A DNA stretch of 64,000 nucleotides from an uncultured Clostridia bacterium (GTDB lineage: Bacteria > Bacillota > Clostridia > TANB77 > CAG-508). This document shows positions 56,547 through 64,000 of the stretch, in pieces. The position numbers were made by a program, and so were the translations under genes. Position 1 is the first letter of the stretch, and each line of letters starts with the position of its first letter. The DNA lies in NCBI GenBank assembly GCA_947631185.1, contig CANRKJ010000001.1, positions 46,933-110,932 on the forward strand, given 5' to 3'. The notes under the pieces were generated by a model. It searched no databases, was not told the origin of the DNA, and saw nothing but the letters and a program-made list of their open reading frames with translations.

Positions 56547-57863
56547 ATGAAAGGAAAAGTACAACCTAAAACATTACCAGGATTTATGGAATTATTACCA
56601 AATGAGCAGATTTTGTTCAATAAGATGAAGGAAACAATACAAAAATCATATGAAAAATATGGATTTTTACCATTAGATACTCCTATTATTGAAGATGCTA
56701 ATGTATTACTTGCAAAAGCAGGTGGTGAAACAGAAAAACAAATATACCGTTTTGAAAAAGGTGAAAATGATTTAGCGCTTAGATTTGATTTAACTGTACC
56801 ACTTGCTAAATATGTAACAGAATATTATGACAAATTAAGCTTTCCATTTAAGCGTTATCAAATAGGAAAGGTATATAGAGGTGAAAAGCCTCAAAGAGGA
56901 AGATATAGAGAATTTTATCAATGTGATGTAGATATAATTGGAGATGGAAAATTATCAATCATCAATGATGCAGAAATTCCATCTATAATATATAACACAT
57001 TTAAAAATTTAGGATTTGATGAATTTACAATATGTATAAATAATAGAAAAATTCTAAATGGACTATTTTTAAGCTTAAAATTAGAAAATGAATCTGCAGA
57101 AATTTTAAGAATAATTGATAAAATAGACAAAATTGGTGCAGATAAGGTTAAAATTGAACTACTAAAAGATTTAGATATAGAAAAAGTAGAAACAATTATG
57201 AAATTTATTGCAATTGAAGGAAATAATGATAATAAAATAAAATCATTAGAAGAATTAAATATTAGTAATGAAGTTTTTCAAGAAGGACTAGAAGAATTAA
57301 AACAACTTATCAAATTTATCAAAATTTTTGGTGTACCAGAAAATAATTTTAAAATTGATTTGACAATAGCAAGAGGTCTAGATTATTATACAGGAACAGT
57401 ATATGAAACATTTCTAGATAAATATAGAAATTTAGGAAGTGTTTGTTCTGGAGGAAGATATGATAACTTAGCAGAATATTATACTGATAGAAAGATGCCA
57501 GGAGTTGGAATTTCAATAGGATTATCAAGATTATTTTTCCAATTAATAGATAATAAGATAATATCTGCTGAAAATCAATCTATATCAAATGTATTAATTG
57601 TTTCAATGACAGATAATTATGAAATGTGTGCTGACATTGCAAGAAAATTAAGAGATAATGACTTAAATGTGCAAGTTAATATAGAAGAACAAAAATTGGG
57701 AAAAAAATTTAAATATGCCGATAACTTAAATGTAAAATATGTAATAATAATTGGAGAAGATGAAGTAAAAAATAATGTTATTACATTAAAAAATATGTTT
57801 ACAGGAGAGCAAAAGACTCTAACATTTGATGAGGCAGTTAAAATTATAAAAGAGACTAATTAG
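56547..57863 (+). CDS. hisS: Histidyl-tRNA synthetase, operon copy
   Basis: A 438-residue HisRS: KTLPGFMELLPNEQ, ALRFDLTVPLAKYV, FPFKRYQIGKVYRGEKPQRGRYREFYQCDVDIIG (motif 2), IARGLDYYTGTVYETFL, GSVCSGGRYDNLAEYY and GVGISIGLSRLF, then the anticodon domain with NVLIVSMTDN. It is in A+T-rich resident codon use and has no CGG. Its place at the end of the hisH operon puts it under the His attenuator. The copy at 48800 is divergent. Confidence 0.95.
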   Translation: MKGKVQPKTLPGFMELLPNEQILFNKMKETIQKSYEKYGFLPLDTPIIEDANVLLAKAGGETEKQIYRFEKGENDLALRFDLTVPLAKYVTEYYDKLSFPFKRYQIGKVYRGEKPQRGRYREFYQCDVDIIGDGKLSIINDAEIPSIIYNTFKNLGFDEFTICINNRKILNGLFLSLKLENESAEILRIIDKIDKIGADKVKIELLKDLDIEKVETIMKFIAIEGNNDNKIKSLEELNISNEVFQEGLEELKQLIKFIKIFGVPENNFKIDLTIARGLDYYTGTVYETFLDKYRNLGSVCSGGRYDNLAEYYTDRKMPGVGISIGLSRLFFQLIDNKIISAENQSISNVLIVSMTDNYEMCADIARKLRDNDLNVQVNIEEQKLGKKFKYADNLNVKYVIIIGEDEVKNNVITLKNMFTGEQKTLTFDEAVKIIKETN

Positions 57864-57886
57864 GATGAAAGGAATATAACAAAAAA

Positions 57887-58573
57887 ATGGCAAATAATCA
57901 TTTTGTAAGATATGAAGATTTACTAACCATAGAAGAATATGATGTAGAAACTGATAAAGAAGAATTTACATTACTACCACTTGAGGATGAATATGTGATT
58001 GGAAAGTATCAAGAAAGAAGAAATATGCTTGAATATGGTCATCAAATAGCTGTTAGAAAGTCTGTATATGAAAAATTAATTAAGGTAGCCAAAGATTTAA
58101 AAAAAATAGATAAAAATTATAAAATTATCGTAGTTTATGGATTTAGAGATATGAAAAAACAAGAAAAATATTTTAATGAAATCCTTGAAGAAGTTAAAGA
58201 TAAATTTACGGATGAATTAGAAATGTATGAATATATACATGAAAAAATTGCGGTGCCAAGCGTTTCAGGTCATCCAACAGGAGGAGCGGTTGATGCTGCT
58301 ATATATGATGCAAAAAAAAATAAAATACTTGATTTTGGTTCAGAAATTTTAGATTATAGTACAACAATGTGTTATTATGAAACAGACAATATATCAGAAG
58401 AAGCAAAAAAAAATAGAAAACTATTGAGAAATATAATGATGAGTGAAGGATTTGCACCATATGATGGTGAATGGTGGCATTTTTCATATGGTGATAAAGA
58501 ATGGGCTTTTTATTATGATAAAGAAAAGTCTTTATACAATCAAGTAGAAGCTAGCCGAATATTTAAGAAATAA
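57887..58573 (+). CDS. VanX-type D-alanyl-D-alanine dipeptidase-like (M15 family)
   Basis: A 228-residue cytoplasmic M15D-like protein: VPSVSGHPTGGAVDAAIYD (SxHxxGxAxD zinc motif) and PYDGEWWHFSYGDKEW (ExWH). No signal peptide. It could split D-Ala-D-Ala or another D-dipeptide. It follows hisS by 23 bases in the same direction and may be in the his transcript. Vancomycin-resistance partners are not seen, so a role in wall recycling is more likely. Confidence 0.82.
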   Translation: MANNHFVRYEDLLTIEEYDVETDKEEFTLLPLEDEYVIGKYQERRNMLEYGHQIAVRKSVYEKLIKVAKDLKKIDKNYKIIVVYGFRDMKKQEKYFNEILEEVKDKFTDELEMYEYIHEKIAVPSVSGHPTGGAVDAAIYDAKKNKILDFGSEILDYSTTMCYYETDNISEEAKKNRKLLRNIMMSEGFAPYDGEWWHFSYGDKEWAFYYDKEKSLYNQVEASRIFKK

Positions 58574-58582
58574 TGCTTTATA

Positions 58583-58611
58583 TTGACAAAGTTTCTGATA
58601 TAATATATAAT
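58583..58611 (+). promoter_or_regulatory. Promoter of the 58674 gene
   Basis: TTGACA (58583-58588), 17-base spacer, TATAAT (58606-58611). Confidence 0.85.
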
Positions 58612-58673
58612 AACTGCAATTAGCATAAGCTAATTTTAGAATATTAACCAAGTCTTTAAAGGAGGTCGATTTC

Positions 58674-59348
58674 ATGAAACAGACATTTTTAGAGTATTGT
58701 GATGGTGATCGGATTGAAGTAAAAATTCCTAATGGCTTCTCTTTTAAAGAAGGAGAGGTAGATGATGGACTGGTCATTGAAAACAATGTTGGAAGTCAAT
58801 ATTTAAGAATTCCAGCAGGCTACACTTCTGACGGTTTATATGTCAGAGGATTTTGGGTTTCAAGATATGAAATTTCATTAGGAAATGATAGCGAACCGCT
58901 ATCGATTGCTGACAGATATCCAATAACTAATGTTAGTTTTTACGAATCAGAGAAATTAGCAAATAAGGTGACAAATGGGTGTATTCCCGGAAAAGAAGAG
59001 TATAATCGCATATGTATGTGGTTGGTACAGACAAAAGCAGTAACTTTTGAAGATGTATTTGTAACTGGAAACGACAAAGGAAATTATTCCAAACCTTTTG
59101 TATTAGCCAAAACAGGTTCAAATCCTTTATGGATGATTAATCGTTTGGATAACTTCTTTGGTAATTGTTCAATTTGGACAACTGAGCGGTCAGAATTATA
59201 TGAACATTATAGAATCATTAGGGGAGGTCATGGCTCGTATTTTAATACAGGATATAAACATCCCGCTTCATCTAGAGCATGGGCTGTTCCTGAAAAAGGT
59301 TACTCTGACAATACGCTTAGGATTGTTATTCGAGATCTTCGTGACTGA
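58674..59348 (+). CDS. SUMF1/formylglycine-generating-enzyme-like protein, less A+T-biased codon use
   Basis: A 224-residue protein with YLRIPAGYTSDGLYVRGFWVSRYEISLGND, YPITNVSFYESEKLANKV, IPGKEEYNRICMWL and IIRGGHGSYFNTGYKHPASSRAWAVPEKGYSDNTLRIVIRD, the layout of the FGE-sulfatase (SUMF1) domain. Such domains occur in phage tail fibres and other sugar-binding proteins as well as enzymes. The catalytic Cys pair of true FGEs was not seen, so binding is likelier than catalysis. RBS AAAGGAGGT. Codons 13 and 172 are CGG without a shift. Own promoter and terminator. Confidence 0.6.
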   Translation: MKQTFLEYCDGDRIEVKIPNGFSFKEGEVDDGLVIENNVGSQYLRIPAGYTSDGLYVRGFWVSRYEISLGNDSEPLSIADRYPITNVSFYESEKLANKVTNGCIPGKEEYNRICMWLVQTKAVTFEDVFVTGNDKGNYSKPFVLAKTGSNPLWMINRLDNFFGNCSIWTTERSELYEHYRIIRGGHGSYFNTGYKHPASSRAWAVPEKGYSDNTLRIVIRDLRD

Positions 59349-59355
59349 GTTAGAA

Positions 59356-59400
59356 GGAGAGAATATATGTAAGTTTAAATTAACTTTATATATACTCTCC
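59356..59400 (+). terminator. Terminator of the 58674 gene
   Basis: GGAGAGAATATAT..ATATACTCTCC stem around an AAGTT/AACTT inner stem, followed by TTAATATTTT. The following 240 bases up to 59639 are A+T-rich with no other feature seen. Confidence 0.75.
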
Positions 59401-59638
59401 TTAATATTTTGGATAAAAAGAAAATTATGAATTATTTGTAGAAATGGAAAATTATTGGTATAGAAAGAATAAATATTTTGATTGAGTGTAAAGAATTTTA
59501 CTAAAAGATTCAAATGGATATTTATTTAGATTTAGTCAAAATATTGATAAAATATAAAAAGTAATTAATTGCATTTATATATCTTTTGTTATATAATCAT
59601 ATAAAATTATTTATTAATAGAAAAGAGAAAATTTAATT

Positions 59639-60151
59639 ATGAAAAAGAAAATACTTATTTGTTTTTTTATTTTAATAGTAATTAGTATACTTATTTTTGG
59701 AATATTTATATTAAAAAAAGATAATACAGTTTTGATAACAGATAATGAATTTTTATATGACAAAGCAGTTGATTATATATTAGAACAATGTAAATTAGAA
59801 AGTCATGATAAAGACAAAGAAGATTATCAAGTTTTTATTGATTTTGAAGGATTCGGAATTGAAGAAAAAGATAATAAAAAAATTGCTTATATGTGGATAT
59901 TAGAAGAATCATATTATGTAGAAAATAATGAATTACAATCTAGTACAGGTTCTTCTATGCCATATAAATTTATTTTTGAAAATAATGAAGTTGTAGATTA
60001 TGAAATACCTGAAGATGGAATTTATTATAGTTCTTCAATAAAAGATATGTTCCCAGATAACATTGAAAATAAAGTAATGTCATTTGAAATGGATAATACA
60101 AAATTGAAAGAAGAAGTTAAAGAACATTATTCATATTTAGGTTCAAAATAA
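59639..60151 (+). CDS. Hypothetical membrane-anchored protein
   Basis: A 170-residue protein with one N-terminal membrane segment (KILICFFILIVISILIFGIFILK) and an acidic extracellular domain with YMWILEESYYVENNELQSSTG and YKFIFENNEVVDYEIPEDG, a pattern seen in small secreted lipoproteins and immunity-like proteins. No Cys lipobox. I do not recognise a family. A+T-rich resident codon use. Confidence 0.55.
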   Translation: MKKKILICFFILIVISILIFGIFILKKDNTVLITDNEFLYDKAVDYILEQCKLESHDKDKEDYQVFIDFEGFGIEEKDNKKIAYMWILEESYYVENNELQSSTGSSMPYKFIFENNEVVDYEIPEDGIYYSSSIKDMFPDNIENKVMSFEMDNTKLKEEVKEHYSYLGSK

Positions 60152-60189
60152 ATAATTACTAAATTAAAAGTAACAAAAGGAGAATTATA

Positions 60190-60894
60190 ATGAAGAGGCT
60201 ATTTATAGATAGTGTTGAAAATATGAGAGATATAGGTGGATATCCTATAGACAATACAAAAATAGTAAAAGAAGGTAAATTATATAGAAGTAATTGCATA
60301 ACAGAGATAGAGGATGAAAAAATAAAAAAATTAAGCAGGATGGGGATTAATAAAATTATTGATTTAAGAAGTGATGAAGAAATTCAAAAACAAAAAGGAG
60401 TTTTTGCAGGAAACGATCTTTTTGTATATAAACATATAAGAATAAATGGTGATGGGAAATTACCAGAATCCAAGGATAAAGTATTAGATTCTTATATTGA
60501 AATGTTACAAGGAAAAGAACAAATAAAATGCATATTTGATATATTGGCTGAGGATGATACAAATGGAGTTCTATATTATTGCAATGCTGGTAAAGATAGA
60601 ACTGGAGTTATAACTGCATGTATTTTAAAATTTCTTGGAGTTAATTATAAAGATATAATTGTAGATTACTTAGCTTCAGGAGTATTTTTAAAGGAAATGA
60701 TTGAAGATTATGCAAGCAAAGTAAAAGATAAAGATATTTATTCAATTATAAACCCTAATTATAATAATATGTATAATTTATTAAAATATATTGAAGATAA
60801 CTATGGAGGTATAGAATCATATTTAAAAAGTTGTAATATTTCTAATGAAAATTTAGAAATTATAAAAAGTAAATATACACAATGTATAGAATAA
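60190..60894 (+). CDS. Tyrosine-protein phosphatase-like (Y_phosphatase3 family)
   Basis: A 234-residue protein with NMRDIGGYPIDNTKIVKEGKLYRSNCIT at the start and the P-loop YYCNAGKDRTGVITACILKFLGV (CX5R, about residues 137-145). This matches protein-tyrosine/serine phosphatases related to IphP. It may dephosphorylate proteins or phosphoinositides. RBS AAAGGAG. It sits in a row of unrelated accessory genes. Confidence 0.85.
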   Translation: MKRLFIDSVENMRDIGGYPIDNTKIVKEGKLYRSNCITEIEDEKIKKLSRMGINKIIDLRSDEEIQKQKGVFAGNDLFVYKHIRINGDGKLPESKDKVLDSYIEMLQGKEQIKCIFDILAEDDTNGVLYYCNAGKDRTGVITACILKFLGVNYKDIIVDYLASGVFLKEMIEDYASKVKDKDIYSIINPNYNNMYNLLKYIEDNYGGIESYLKSCNISNENLEIIKSKYTQCIE

Positions 60895-60944
60895 CAAAAA
60901 TATATATTTATTAAGTATATATCATAAATGGAGATTATAATATT

Positions 60945-61697
60945 ATGAATAATGAATTAAAATTTTATAATGAAATTAAAAATTGGGATTTTAGTGAAAT
61001 AAAATATATAGAAGAATCATTAACCAATTGGGATATCTATGATATTTTAAATAAAGAATCAACAAAAAATTCATACATTTTAGATTTAGGTACAGGTGGT
61101 GGAGAAAAATTATTAAATAATTTTCCTGAAGTAAAAAAAATAATAGGTACTGATTTATCACCAGAAATGATAAAAACGGCAAAATTTAATTTAGAGAAAT
61201 CAAAAAGAAAAAATATTGAATTTAGAGTTATGGATAATCTAGATATGAATATAGAAAATGATTACTTCGACATAGTTGTTGCAAGACATACATGTATAGA
61301 TGCAAATCAAATTTATAAGTGTCTAAAAAAAGGCGGTATTCTTTTATTAAGAGGTGTAGATAAATTAGATTGTTTTGAATTAAAGAGAATGTATGGTAAA
61401 GGACAGGCGTATAATGATATTAAACCAATAAGTCAAATTGACTATGAAAATATTCTTGATGCTGGTTTTAAAAATGTTGAATTAGTACCAATACATACAA
61501 GAGAATATTATAAATCTAAAAATGATCTTATTGCTCTTTTACTTAAAACTCCAATATTGCAAGATTTTTCCGAGATGACTGAAAATTTGAATGAGAAATT
61601 AGATTTGTCTATAATAGACAATTATATAAAAAAACATAAAACTAATAAAGGTATATTATTAATAAGAAGATATTACGGAATAATTGCTTATAAATAA
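60945..61697 (+). CDS. SAM-dependent methyltransferase
   Basis: A 250-residue class I methyltransferase: YILDLGTGGGEKLLNNFPEVKKIIGTDLSPEMIKTAK (SAM-binding motif I and II), DIVVARHTCID and LKKGGILLLRGVDK (post-I and motif IV). Substrate unknown; the fold is UbiE/Methyltransf_11-like. RBS TGGAGAT. Confidence 0.85.
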   Translation: MNNELKFYNEIKNWDFSEIKYIEESLTNWDIYDILNKESTKNSYILDLGTGGGEKLLNNFPEVKKIIGTDLSPEMIKTAKFNLEKSKRKNIEFRVMDNLDMNIENDYFDIVVARHTCIDANQIYKCLKKGGILLLRGVDKLDCFELKRMYGKGQAYNDIKPISQIDYENILDAGFKNVELVPIHTREYYKSKNDLIALLLKTPILQDFSEMTENLNEKLDLSIIDNYIKKHKTNKGILLIRRYYGIIAYK

Positions 61698-61753
61698 CTA
61701 CTTACTGTATTTACATGATAGATTAAATATCAGAATTTTTTATACGCATGTAT

Positions 61754-61946
61754 GGGCGCTCATTAGACGCCCAAAAATCGGTATAATCTTTATTGTTTAT
61801 ATTATCTGTAGGGGCGTTCATCGGACGCCCGCAAATTAGTATAATCTTTATTATTTATATTATCTGTATGGGCGCTCATTGGGCGCCCGCAAATTAGTAT
61901 AATCTTTATTGTTTATATCATCTGTGGGGGCGTTCATTGGACGCCC
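61754..61946. repeat. Tandem 58-bp palindromic repeat, four units
   Basis: Palindromes of 19 bases start at 61754, 61812, 61870 and 61928, exactly 58 bases apart. Stem types are GGGCGC/GCGCCC or GGGCGT/ACGCCC with loop TCATTGG or similar; the 39-base spacer (TAGTATAATCTTTATTGTTT in the middle) is also nearly constant. Single related units are at 42330, 42387 and 62734. The pattern is that of REP elements gathered into a small tandem array. Confidence 0.9.
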
Positions 61947-61994
61947 GCAAAATTTTGAATATATAAAATATAAGAGAAAGTGAGTTTAAAATGT

Positions 61995-62705
61995 ATGAAA
62001 GAAAATAAATTAGAAAATTTATTATGGATTATATTTGCAAGTATTGGAGCAATATTTGTTATAATTGGGTTAGTTATATCTGGAAGAATATTTAATTATG
62101 ATAATAAAGTTGATACAGTAGGAACTATTACAAAAATATCATCTTATTACAACGATAATAAACATGATAGAAATTACGAAGTATATGTTTCATATATTGT
62201 TGATGGAAAAAAATACGAATCAAAACTAAATAGTTATTCTTTTAATTTTTATGAAGGAAAAGAAATAGATATTTATTATGACAAAGATAATCCTAGAAAA
62301 ATAGGTGTAAAATCTTTGGATTTAGTATTTTTGATTTTTCCTGGAATAGGATTAATTTTTTTAATAATAGGAGGAACAGGAATATTAATAAAAACTAATA
62401 AGAAAAAATTAGAAAAATATTTAAAAGAAAATGGAGAATTAATATATGCGAACTATGTTGAAACTGTTTTAAATACTTCATATAGAGTAAATGGAAAATA
62501 CCCATATAATATTATTTGTGAATGGAATGATACATTAGATAATAAAAAATATATATTTAAAAGCAAAAACATTTGGATAAATCCAGAAAACTTAATAGAA
62601 GAAAATAATATAGAACAATTTCCTGTATACATAAACAACAATAATAAAAAGAAATATGTCATTGATATAGATTTTTTGACAGAGAATATAGTTGATTTGA
62701 GATAA
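61995..62705 (+). CDS. DUF3592-type membrane protein
   Basis: From ATG 61995 the 236-residue protein has a first membrane segment (LLWIIFASIGAIFVIIGLVIS), an extracytoplasmic beta-rich stretch with VSYIVDGKKYESKL and GKEIDIYYDKDNPRKIGV, and a second segment (LVFLIFPGIGLIFLIIGGTGILI), then a cytoplasmic domain. This is the DUF3592 layout. The GTG at 61980 is an alternative start. Function unknown. It lies between the REP array and a single REP unit. Confidence 0.75.
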   Translation: MKENKLENLLWIIFASIGAIFVIIGLVISGRIFNYDNKVDTVGTITKISSYYNDNKHDRNYEVYVSYIVDGKKYESKLNSYSFNFYEGKEIDIYYDKDNPRKIGVKSLDLVFLIFPGIGLIFLIIGGTGILIKTNKKKLEKYLKENGELIYANYVETVLNTSYRVNGKYPYNIICEWNDTLDNKKYIFKSKNIWINPENLIEENNIEQFPVYINNNNKKKYVIDIDFLTENIVDLR

Positions 62706-62733
62706 AAGAGTAAACAATTTATATCATGTGTAT

Positions 62734-62752
62734 GGGCGCTCATCGGACGCCC
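62734..62752. repeat. Single REP-like palindrome
   Basis: GGGCGCTCATCGGACGCCC, a lone unit of the family seen at 61754-61946, in the gap behind the DUF3592 gene. Confidence 0.8.
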
Positions 62753-62851
62753 GAAAAATTAAAATTTTAATAGGATCTATGACAGAAAAAAATTAGATGT
62801 TATTGAAAAACATATACGATTATAATAGAAAAGTAGACAAATGGATGTAGA

Positions 62852-62888
62852 TTTTGTCTGGCGAAAAATGGCAATAATAAAAAATATA
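62852..62888 (+). repeat. Direct repeat, left copy flanking the DUF4241 gene
   Basis: About 37 bases starting TTTTGTCTGGCGAAAAATGG; a near copy lies at 63695-63735 behind the gene. Confidence 0.65.
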
Positions 62889-62902
62889 AGGAGTGGAAAA
62901 TA

Positions 62903-63679
62903 ATGGGAATATTTAATAAAAAGAAAAAAAATATAGATAAAGAACAAAATACAGAAATTGATATTCAAAAAGCATTTGAATCTAATTTAAAGTATATTTC
63001 TAATATTGAAAAAAATATTGATGTTATAAAAAAGCAATTTGTTAAAAGTGATACAAGATTTTATTTAACAATTGGAAAAATTAATTGTCCAACAGGTAGA
63101 ATAATTGTTGCAGATCCTCTTGCATATTTACCGTCAAATCAATTAAGCCCAGTTCTTAATATTCAGGTGCCAGTTGGAGAATATCCAATCGAAATTTCCA
63201 TTTGTAGAAGTAATGAGTTAGGTGTACGTATGTGTACTGTTAGAATGAAAATAAAGAAAACAGAAGCAGTATTATATAAGTTAGCTAATCCTACCAAAGA
63301 AAGTGCAGCATTTGTTGGAAAAGATGGAGTATTAAGTGGATTTCCAGTTGATGCAGGTATGATTTCTATTTGTGATGAACAAGTTGCAAAAGAATATAAG
63401 GATTTTATAAATGATTGGCATAAGGATAATCCAGATGGAAATCACTATGATGATTATTTTGCTAAATTTTTCAAAGAAAGTTATGAAAAACTACCACAAT
63501 TTCAAAGATCAGATGGTGATTTCATAGAATGGGAAAATCCAAAAACAAAAAACAAATTGGTTATGGTAGCTAGTGGATTTGGAGATGGATTTTATCAAAG
63601 TTATTGGGGGTATGATTCAGATGGAGAACTTTGTGAATTAATTGTACCATTAATAAATCCAGATTTATTTGGCCTATAG
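62903..63679 (+). CDS. DUF4241 domain protein
   Basis: A 258-residue soluble protein with TGRIIVADPLAYLPSN, QVPVGEYPIEISI, ELGVRMCTVRMKI, GFPVDAGMISICD and GFGDGFYQSYWGYDSDGELCELIVPL, the DUF4241 pattern. Its role is not known; members are often beside toxin-immunity or antiphage loci. RBS AAGGAGTGG. It is flanked by two 37-40-bp direct repeats, suggesting that a duplication of this gene existed or could form. Confidence 0.75.
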   Translation: MGIFNKKKKNIDKEQNTEIDIQKAFESNLKYISNIEKNIDVIKKQFVKSDTRFYLTIGKINCPTGRIIVADPLAYLPSNQLSPVLNIQVPVGEYPIEISICRSNELGVRMCTVRMKIKKTEAVLYKLANPTKESAAFVGKDGVLSGFPVDAGMISICDEQVAKEYKDFINDWHKDNPDGNHYDDYFAKFFKESYEKLPQFQRSDGDFIEWENPKTKNKLVMVASGFGDGFYQSYWGYDSDGELCELIVPLINPDLFGL

Positions 63680-63694
63680 GCAAAGAAACGGAGC

Positions 63695-63735
63695 TTTTGC
63701 CTAGTGAAAAAGTGGCAATAATTAAAAAAATATAT
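63695..63735 (+). repeat. Direct repeat, right copy behind the DUF4241 gene
   Basis: About 40 bases starting TTTTGCCTAGTGAAAAAGTGG, matching the left copy at 62852-62888 with a few changes. A hairpin AGGCAAAG..CTTTTGCCT (63678-63702) overlaps its start and may end transcription of the gene. Confidence 0.65.
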
Positions 63736-63760
63736 AGAATGTTAAATAAATTACAATTGC

Positions 63761-63791
63761 ACTAAACTGCTATCGCAGTGGTCGTTTTAGT
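63761..63791. repeat. Nested hairpin before the recombinase-like gene
   Basis: ACTAAA..TTTAGT outer stem and CTGC-TATC-GCAG inner stem. Position upstream of the recombinase start suggests a regulatory or end structure; no partner copy was found in the window. Confidence 0.4.
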
Positions 63792-63929
63792 TAGTATAAC
63801 ATAAAAGCAATAAGTTTTCTACTAAATTAGGTGCAAAAACTTTGTAAGTATTGAAATAAGTGTAAAAACTCTTTAAAATAGATATTATGTAGATTATGTC
63901 TACAAATATTTATTGAAAGGAGTTTTTTT

Positions 63930-64000
63930 ATGTGCAATGAAGAAATATTAAGACACATGGAAGAAGATATGACATTTAGAGGTTTAACAGAAAGAACACA
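63930..64000 (+). CDS. N-terminus of a probable tyrosine recombinase / integrase (3' end outside window)
   Basis: ATG 63930 behind GAAAGGAG opens MCNEEILRHMEEDMTFRGLTERT, which resembles the start of integrase N-terminal SAM-like domains (a helix followed by RGLSxxT). Only 23 residues are visible, so the call is tentative. It would be the start of a mobile element or an integrase of one. Confidence 0.45.
   Translation, partial: MCNEEILRHMEEDMTFRGLTERT

Noticed and set aside
61754..61946. CRISPR array
   Set aside because: The spacers are almost identical to each other and the period is fixed at 58 bases; there are no unique spacers and no cas genes.

Overview
The window is very A+T-rich, densely packed bacterial DNA. 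It looks like a low-GC member of the Firmicutes (Clostridia-like, probably gut-associated): AGGAGG-type ribosome binding sites, TTGACA-17-TATAAT promoters, intrinsic terminators, an NfnAB pair, PflX-type radical SAM protein, HisZ-type HisG and a type II fatty-acid operon with FabI. No rRNA, tRNA, CRISPR array or complete insertion sequence was seen.

Layout. (1) 1-18.4 kb: surface polysaccharide locus: sugar-phosphate transferase, glycosyltransferases, Wzy, a GT52-like transferase, two Wzx flippases, a Kdo-type CMP-sugar set (KdsD, KdsA, KdsC and a NeuA-like cytidylyltransferase) and an acyl-modification set (FkbH-like enzyme, ACP, MaoC, SDR, MBOAT, SGNH-like protein, two acyltransferase-3 proteins). 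(2) 19.2-30.3 kb: a secreted NAGPA-type glycosidase, then acyl ligase, biotin ligase and fabD-fabG-fabF-accB-fabZ-accC-accD-accA-fabI. (3) 30.3-46.3 kb: uvrB, sugar transferase, uvrA, acyl-ACP thioesterase, nfnAB, xer recombinase, radical SAM protein, cardiolipin synthase. (4) 46.4-58.6 kb: XRE regulator with operator repeats, a membrane protein, then histidine genes in two blocks (hisZG and hisHAF-IE-hisS), each preceded by its own His-rich leader peptide and attenuator. (5) 58.6-64 kb: accessory genes, a 58-bp tandem palindromic repeat and the start of a recombinase-like gene.

Main discovery candidate: six genes (a GT2 glycosyltransferase, NeuA-like cytidylyltransferase, acyltransferase, accC, uvrB, cls) are each split by a +1 frameshift. 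In all six the zero-frame codon at the break is CGG, and skipping its C so that GGN is read as Gly restores the expected protein, including the UvrB Walker A glycine and the second HKD-motif glycine of cardiolipin synthase. A seventh case (maoC) lies at the end of an (AC)16 tract. An eighth CGG near the end of hisG would give GGA-TAA on a +1 shift. I found no other in-frame CGG in the A+T-rich resident genes, although CGG occurs out of frame about 45 times in them. This suggests that CGG is not an ordinary arginine codon here but a +1 shift site, or that CGGN is read as a four-base glycine codon. A systematic sequencing or assembly artefact is the main rival explanation.

A second group of seven genes (18407, 32341, 38544, 48800, 52177, 53017, 58674) has less A+T-biased codon use, stands in small promoter-gene-terminator units, and in six of the seven uses CGG as plain arginine without any shift. 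They look like recent acquisitions from a CGG-reading donor and are the main evidence that must be reconciled with the frameshift model. Two (AC)n tracts in related N-terminal modules of surface-modification genes add a likely phase-variation layer.
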